Source: Lates calcarifer (taxonomy: Eukaryota > Chordata > Actinopteri > Centropomidae). Taken from it: a stretch of 64,000 nucleotides of DNA. Location: the NCBI RefSeq assembly GCF_001640805.2, contig NC_066852.1, positions 10,276,194-10,340,193 of the forward strand, given 5' to 3'. Below are positions 57,532 through 64,000 of this stretch, piece after piece. The translations under genes were made by a program, and so were the position numbers. Position 1 is the first letter of the stretch. Each line of letters opens with the position of its first letter. The notes under the pieces were generated by a model that was not told the DNA's origin, searched no databases, and worked only from the letters and a program-made list of their open reading frames with translations.

Positions 57532-59174
57532 AGTTGATTGATTTATGATCCGTATGTTGTAGTATTGCATCTATTATCTTATTTTATTCTAATTTATTGT
57601 TGTTGTTTAGTCACCTAGTGGGTGGGAGTAATGATGCAAAAAATGGGAGAAGACTAGTATTTTGTAGTTGAATTCCTCATTGTGCAGTATGACTTATTGT
57701 TTCCCTTCAATAAGCTGCATTCAAAACTACTTTCTGCACATTTCTCCAACTTTCTTAGGCAATATAAGCGCTATCTGGTTCTCAATAAATTAATGTATAC
57801 ACCTATGCAGTACCTATAGCAATTATAATAATAATGATAAATCAATTATTACAGGTGTGTTGTAATAAAAACAAGTGGAGTCCACTGATTAAATGCCATC
57901 TTTCTGCACTGTGAAGAGGGGAGATAGGGAAAGATAGGGGAAGATATTCACAACGTTTGTGACAAATTATGTTGTGTCTTCATGCAAGATAGATTTGAGG
58001 TTTAACATTTAATTAAGCTGCTTTAGTTTAGGGGTTTAGTGAAGGTGGGTCATTTTTATGCTTAGGATAAGGGAAGCATACAGAATTTTAAGACTACACA
58101 AGGGCTAGAAAACCATAATGCAATCCTAGACTCATATATGACACATTCGGTGAGCCAAAATTCATGCGACTCATCTTTGAAACTTTTACATTTAATTATC
58201 TCCTAGTGAATTCTGCAAGTATCCATATTCTGTGTCCATAGACACTTACTGTTCTGACACTACTAAGAAATACTGTGAGACACATTTGCTTTTTTTTTTT
58301 TTCAATTTCCCATCTTTTTATGACAATATTTACTATACATCATTAAAATATTTCCTTACTATGTGTCAAACTCCCTACAGGCTCTCTATGAAAATTAATT
58401 CAGAGCTGATAGTGGGCAGTCGCTCTCAGCACACAAGCTTATACAAGACAATTGTATGCAAGACAATTGGAGGGGAAGGAAGCTGGAGCCTGGGAGAGCA
58501 GATATATTTGAGAAGCATGTGTGTAGCTTATGCTGCTTGGAATGAGACCCCAGCAGGGCAGTGCTGTATCCTCTGTTAACTCAAGTGTGCATCAGTGAGG
58601 GAGTAGGCCATAAAAGGTGCATTGGTTAAACTCTCCCTGTCATTTGTAGCCATGTGTGTCTTCCTATCACTCGGAGTGCAGTTTTAGTCCTCTCCAGACG
58701 ACACTTTGGTGGAGGTTTTAACAAACTGATTTCAGCACTTGTTTGACCGTGAAAGGAATTTATGCTTTGTTGGCCCTCATTAAGGGCTACTCTACTCTCT
58801 AGCTATATTTATATCTGGGTATGAACCAGCACTGGGCTTTTATTAAACATCAGTCAATTAGTGTTGTGAAGGTCCCTCCTTATGCAAAAATAATAAAACT
58901 TGTGATTGAATTCTCATTTATCACATCAAAGAATCCCTGGTTTTGTCTTCCCTTTGTTCCATGTAGCTGGAGAAACAGTTAAAAAGCACAAAGCTGTGCT
59001 AACAGCTGATCACAGTTTGGACAAGTTGGGATTTTGGGTCACCTGTGTTGAGTGGACACATTTTTTTTTTGTTTGTTTGTTTTTGGTTTGATAATGATTT
59101 TTTGAAAATGCATTTACAGTTTAAGCTATTTTGGGGAAAAAAAAACTAATTTAAAGGCAGAAACTCCTGCTTGT
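57532..59174. other. Intergenic, no gene seen
   Basis: The first 150 or so bases may belong to the piggyBac 3' end, but no terminal repeat was found. The frame at 58232-58579 has no recognisable domain. T runs near 58292-58302 and 59063-59071. Confidence 0.45.
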
Positions 59175-59189
59175 ACTGCCATCTAATGG
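59175..59189 (-). promoter_or_regulatory. CTCF-core-like site
   Basis: On the - strand this reads CCATTAGATGGCAGT, a good fit to the CTCF core CCASNAGRKGGCRS with T at one S position. Confidence 0.3.
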
Positions 59190-62100
59190 TTGTGCACTGC
59201 AGCAGTTGACACAATTGTAACAACACTATCACAGTGGGTGTGGCAGGGTGCGGTATCCCCCCTTTGTCTTCAGAACGATTAGTTATTAATAGAACATTTC
59301 TCAGTCTAGGCTTCTGAGTTAACCAGAACCATTTGGAAATCCTCTTCACAACAAAGCATACTTTGCTGTTTTCTTGACCCGTTTCTTCACCTGCTCAATG
59401 ACACCGTCTCCAAAATGATTCTGTCCTAATATTTACAACCCTTAAAAGCCATTTGACAGCCCCACCATAAATTAATGAGACGTGTTTATCAGCAGCACCA
59501 GGCCACACTGGGCATTTTAAGGAAAGAATCCTCAATAGATACGGTAATCTTTCTTATACTTATCAGTGACTGCGTGTGCTTCAATAGTTATCATCTTGTA
59601 TATAGTGTAAATTTAAATTGGATGTTAAAAAACTGTGAGAATGGGGTTTGAAACTGTGCTTCCTTATTGCCATTAAAATCCATGCAAATATAGTAAAACT
59701 GAATTAAGCAAATTGTGAAATTCATATTTTTTAGGCAACAGAAACTATCAGGGCACAACAGATAAAGGTTGATATCAGTTTGTCATAGAGATAACAGTAG
59801 GAGCATTCTTCTTCACTCCTAAGACACTAGCTTACAATATGACATTAAAGTATAAGACCTGAGGGTAGCACTGTCCTTTGGTAAATGCTGAGAAAGCACA
59901 ATAGCATCTCTTCCCCTCCAATGCTGGTTGTTTACAGTAGGCTGAGTAACAGAATTTGGGATTTATAGGCAGTTGTGATATGAGCAAGAGGAAAGACATG
60001 AAAATGTCACAGTTTGTCAAATGGCTTGTGACCTGGAAAAAAGAGCACTGTTTAGAGAAAGCAGTGTGAGCCAGTGCAGTGTACAGTATAACGTGCATGA
60101 CCACAACTAATGATATCTGCTGTATTTTAATGTACTTAAATATAACATCTGGAATGCCTGTAACAGCAAGTCAGTATTGGTCATTCTTGTCCATATTGTC
60201 TGAAGTTGTCAAAGTTAAGAAATGAGAATTGAAAAACCACAGACCACCTGCACATGAGCCTGTCTTTTCAATCTCTATAAATAAATGACAACTAAATGTA
60301 TCTCAAGATAGATAATTAGCATGAAAACAGGAGCATTATTCAGTCAACTGTATGTCATGTGAACAGCCATTGACATACAGACCTTCACATATAAACCTTT
60401 TCCTCCATGCATTCAATTTATAATTACAAAGATATATCAGAGTTCAGACTTGAATAATATGGTATGTGAAAGAATTCCTGGGCGTTCATGTATATTGTCA
60501 GTGGCTGCTTATAAGTTTATAAACCTAAGTGGAAAGTCTTTGTTCACAGGTGGTTGTACTAAAACAAAGGGAAGGCTTTACCAATCTTCTACATCCTGAC
60601 CACGACCACCTGTTCTCTTACCTACATATGTAGTGTATGTGGCTTCACAGTTCTGTTTGTACTGCACCTTGACAAAGACCTTGTGAGGTCACCTCACTTG
60701 ATCAGAGTCTGTTGCACATGTTTTTGTAACAACATGTTCAGGAAGGTTCTGCTCAGTGTCAGCAACACTGATATAGATAACACAACAGTACATGCAACAC
60801 TATTCACATACACCCTAAGCCACACGTTGAATAAAACATTACACGCTCTATATAGGTGCAGCGGTGTATTTCTGGAATAACTAAGAAGCAGAGTTTATTG
60901 AAGCTGTTCATGAAGCAGTATGTTTATGTTGCACAGAGACACTAGAGTCATTTCTGTGTTAGGGCCCAGTGAGAGACGCGTGACCCATCTTTTTCCTTAA
61001 CATTGCCCATGAGGCACAAGAAAAAATGTATGATTACTAATTATCTTAATTTAAACACAAAGTGTTGTAAGAACCCATTATCAAGAAAACTTCCATTTAA
61101 CTGATAACCTCACATTGGTGTCCTCAGTGTTCTGGCACATTTTGTAATTTGCTTGTTGTGATTCAATATGCTTAATGAATCTTGCCGAGTGGGCTGTGGA
61201 ACTTAATGGGAGTCAGCTGTGCAAATCTTCAGTTTTAATAGCTGATGGTTTAGATGGTGGTTTGCTTACTTAGAAGCATATCATTATTATCATTCCACAA
61301 TGTAAATATTCAATTGAACAATTTCTTTAATTGATTTTAATTAAATTAAAATAAAAGATAAAGAATTGTTTTATGCTCTGAATGAAATACAGGGGTTGCA
61401 TGTCATATAAACACTTCAAGGACAAAGACTTAAACTGTAAAGTAACAATAACTAAATACAGCAGCAGAGGTGCTTCTTATTAGGTTGAATGCCAACTGGC
61501 AAAATTTGTCATCTATAAAAGAGAACTGCCAAACAGTATTTTCAGATCAACATGAGAAAACAGATACAGCTCCAAAACATCCCAATCATCTGTGGCCAGC
61601 TGCAGGAGTCACTGTCCACCTGTAGTGCTTTTGTGAAGTATTTACGTTATTTTGTCGAACTCTGTATAATACTAGTCTCGCATTTTTAACAGGCAGTGTT
61701 TTCAGTTGTCAGTTCCAATTGCTTTCTCCCCCCATCCCCTCGTCCTTATATCTGAACCAATTACCTTTCGTGTCCCTCATGGTATAAAGGCAATTAAATG
61801 TCAAGAAATGTACACAAAACAACAATCAACCTCCTCGTTATGAACGCTGCCCTCAAGCAAATTCCCCCAGTGTTTTTTTCTCCTGAATTTTTTCTTGCTT
61901 GTCAACAGCCTTTACCAAACTTGTCTATTGCAGAGACAGAAGCCTTTAAAAATGTAGAAAAGTCTGAGGCAAAAGGTAAAGGCTTTATGATTGAGTCTAA
62001 TAAGAATAAAAAGTCTCACATGTGGTCTGTATACACTGCAAGTTTGGAAGGAACATACAATGCAATTATTTGATGAATTTTACTATTCTTTAGGCTGTCT

Positions 62101-62773
62101 AGAAATGATAAAGGGTGTGAACATGCTCACTGCTGGTTTGGCCTCAAAGTAATTTATATAGCATAATGTATAGAATTTATCTGCAATGTGTATTGTTACA
62201 TTTTTGCATAAGGCAAACAATATACATTCATTTTTAAATTGGCTGATATATCTCTGGAAATTCAGATGTTCTTTTCATGTTTAAGCTTTTTGGTTGGATA
62301 CTTGGAAGTTTGCAAGGTCAGTGGCAAGAGGAGTTAGAAGAAGAATTAATTTAAACTCTGTGGGTTGGAGAAGAAGGGGGAAAAATCCAACATGTGTACA
62401 AAGCTCAAAGTATAACTGCTAGGTTTGGTATCACAGCTCTCAAACAATGGCTCAAGCTGCCACGCAAATATTCTGTTTCTGATCCTGTGTATTCTGGTGA
62501 GGACACAATGGATTTGGATATTAAGTGCTAATAATGAACAGGTCACAAAGTGCAGATGTTCAGCAAAGGTTGTTTGTGCATTCATAATGTAACCTTTATC
62601 TCAGCCTAACCCTAAAAATTAAGTCAGACACTAACTGGTGTTTCTATAGTAACTCACTGAGCCAAATGAGCTCAGAACTATCCAAGGTAATTGTGATATG
62701 AAGAAAAGTCACTCAATTTTCACAAGTAAAGCAAAGTATTGATTTGGGTGTTTAGTTTGTTTTTTGGGGGTTG
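59190..62773. other. Intergenic, no gene seen
   Basis: AT-rich sequence. The frames at 59832-60104, 60683-60880, 61798-62073 and 62346-62585 have no recognisable domains. No mobile element recognised. Confidence 0.5.
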
Positions 62774-62796
62774 TTTTTTTTTTTTTTTTTTTTTTT
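62774..62796. repeat. Poly(T) tract, 23 T
   Basis: Homopolymer following a G5 run and TTG; a possible minus-strand retroposon tail, but no body recognised. Confidence 0.85.
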
Positions 62797-62875
62797 CCAT
62801 TTCTTTTGTTTTTGAAAGCAAAAACAATACTATTAAATGCAGCATGTATGAAGTTGATGCAATGAGACCTTGTTA

Positions 62876-62890
62876 CCAGAAGATGGCAGC
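62876..62890 (+). promoter_or_regulatory. CTCF-core-like site
   Basis: CCAGAAGATGGCAGC fits CCASNAGRKGGCRS at every constrained position. Confidence 0.35.
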
Positions 62891-63457
62891 AAAGCTTAGT
62901 TTCATTTACAAAATACTTTTTCTGACTGTGGGTGTGTGATGGCAGATTGGTGTCCCTGTTGTTTATCCACTTATCATACATTTTAATTAAATACCACAAT
63001 TCAGAATAGTAGATAGTAAACACAGCATACTTGGCTGAGTACCTCTTTATACTGACACAGACGTGTACATGGAATTTTACATTATTACATCTGTATCATC
63101 ATGATGACTCAGAAGGTCAGCTTTTACCCCTGAAAATCTACTCAGCCATGCCATTTACCTTGCTCCACTGTATTTCAGTTTATCTCAATACCTTAGTGCA
63201 TTATCTGTCATACACACACAAATAAAATGGTACAACAAATTGTCATGATATATTCTCCCCACTGTCTTTGTGGAATATTTATGTTATTTTCTTAAACCTT
63301 TCAAGCGTGTTCAAGCTGAAGACCTGAAGACTTTTTTTCAGCTGTGTCTACTGGAGGAATAAAAAGAGCAAGACATTTATCGAGTCTAGGCTGAAAAAAA
63401 CAATGGTTTTGTCATGAGGAGTGACACCCATCCTCAACACCAGATTTCTGTTTTTCA
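62891..63457. other. Intergenic, no gene seen
   Basis: AT-rich sequence; nothing supported. Confidence 0.5.
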
Positions 63458-63472
63458 CCACTTGATGGCAGT
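63458..63472 (+). promoter_or_regulatory. CTCF-core-like site
   Basis: CCACTTGATGGCAGT, one mismatch (T for A) from the CTCF core consensus; same orientation as the site at 62876. Confidence 0.25.
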
Positions 63473-64000
63473 GTAACTGTGGACATCTGCATTGGCCTAA
63501 ATGAGAGCAGCAAATTGGCTTTGCTGTGAAAAATGACCCATTATCTATTTTATATGACAATCAGTAGAAGTTGTTTATTTGAAAAATATATTAAGAGGTA
63601 CACACACATACACTGTGCAGATGAGATAATGCCATAAACATCAATGATCTAACAAGAATGATAGAACATCAAAAAAAGACATGTGATAACACATGAAAAG
63701 GGTCCAGAAGCACGGCAAGAGTCCTATATCTGCTATTCATTGGAACAAAAACAAGGAATATTGAGGAGAAAAAACCAACATGAGGGGGTCTAAAACCAGA
63801 ATAACAAATCTGTATCTGTATGTTTTCCACTATGTTACTGATGGTGTATTCCCATTAGTCACAGCTTATTTCACAGCAAATAAAAGGGTCAAACAAAAAC
63901 ACATTGCTTTAAAAATGTCGCTAAATGATATATATTCCTCTGTTTTTGAGTATTGGTTATACTTCCAGTATCTTCAGTGTATCTTTCTTGTCCAGTGAAG
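63473..64000. other. Intergenic to window edge, no gene seen
   Basis: AT-rich sequence; the frame 63780-63998 runs to the edge without a recognisable domain. Confidence 0.5.

Noticed and set aside
1..64000. CRISPR arrays, bacterial operons, phage genes, tRNA or rRNA genes
   Set aside because: No regularly spaced repeats, no dense coding and no cloverleaf with intact ends; the only pol III boxes belong to SINEs.
1..64000. Retroviral or other viral insertions
   Set aside because: I saw no LTR pair, primer-binding site or recognisable viral protein motif on either strand.

Overview
The window looks like AT-rich vertebrate DNA, almost certainly from a teleost fish and probably a percomorph. The evidence is the repeat content: a tRNA-derived SINE with target-site duplication, decayed Tc1-like, mariner, piggyBac and hAT relics, several repeat families I recognise from teleost genomes, many simple repeats, and no dense coding. 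There is nothing prokaryotic: no operons, no ribosome binding sites, and no long open frames (the longest is 182 codons).

Layout. Positions 1 to about 590 look like the 3' end of a gene on the + strand: an untranslated tail with a canonical AATAAA at 568-573 and a GT-rich downstream element. I cannot name that gene. From 600 to 64000 I find no protein-coding gene that I can defend. This is an intergenic region or gene desert, or it could be one very large intron. Set in the AT-rich background are patches with higher GC, retained CpG and homeodomain/POU-like or RFX-like motifs (for example 2030-2575, 5280-5530, 5940-6320, 7850-8110, 8540-8960, 12260-12620, 17040-17420, 26380-26690, 38270-38460, 40960-41460, 42100-42390, 51500-52060, 53860-54260, 54430-54770). 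They look like conserved non-coding elements around a developmental gene, but conservation cannot be tested from one sequence.

Mobile elements: 3330-3515 (common teleost repeat), 7040-7260 and 37140-37400 (two members of one family), 25061-25366 (hAT-like transposase fragment, - strand), 25526-25928 (SINE with intact A and B boxes and a perfect 11-bp target duplication), 30877-31537 (mariner relic with terminal repeats), 32660-32860 (ubiquitous fish repeat), 35551-36220 (two internally deleted Tc1-like copies arranged as a large imperfect palindrome), 55570-55740 (SINE tail with B box), 56505-57531 (piggyBac relic that has lost its catalytic core but keeps a near-complete Cys-rich C-terminus). 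All are dead as coding units.

The most interesting non-repeat observations are two pairs of long near-identical motifs (27 bp at 41358/42245; 30 bp at 44823/45468), two RFX X-box-like sites (8677, 16957), a degenerate 60-bp minisatellite (43551-43740), several dyads inside CNE-like patches, and a set of CTCF-core-like sites near the right end. I found no evidence of a new gene system. The regulatory interpretation is inference.
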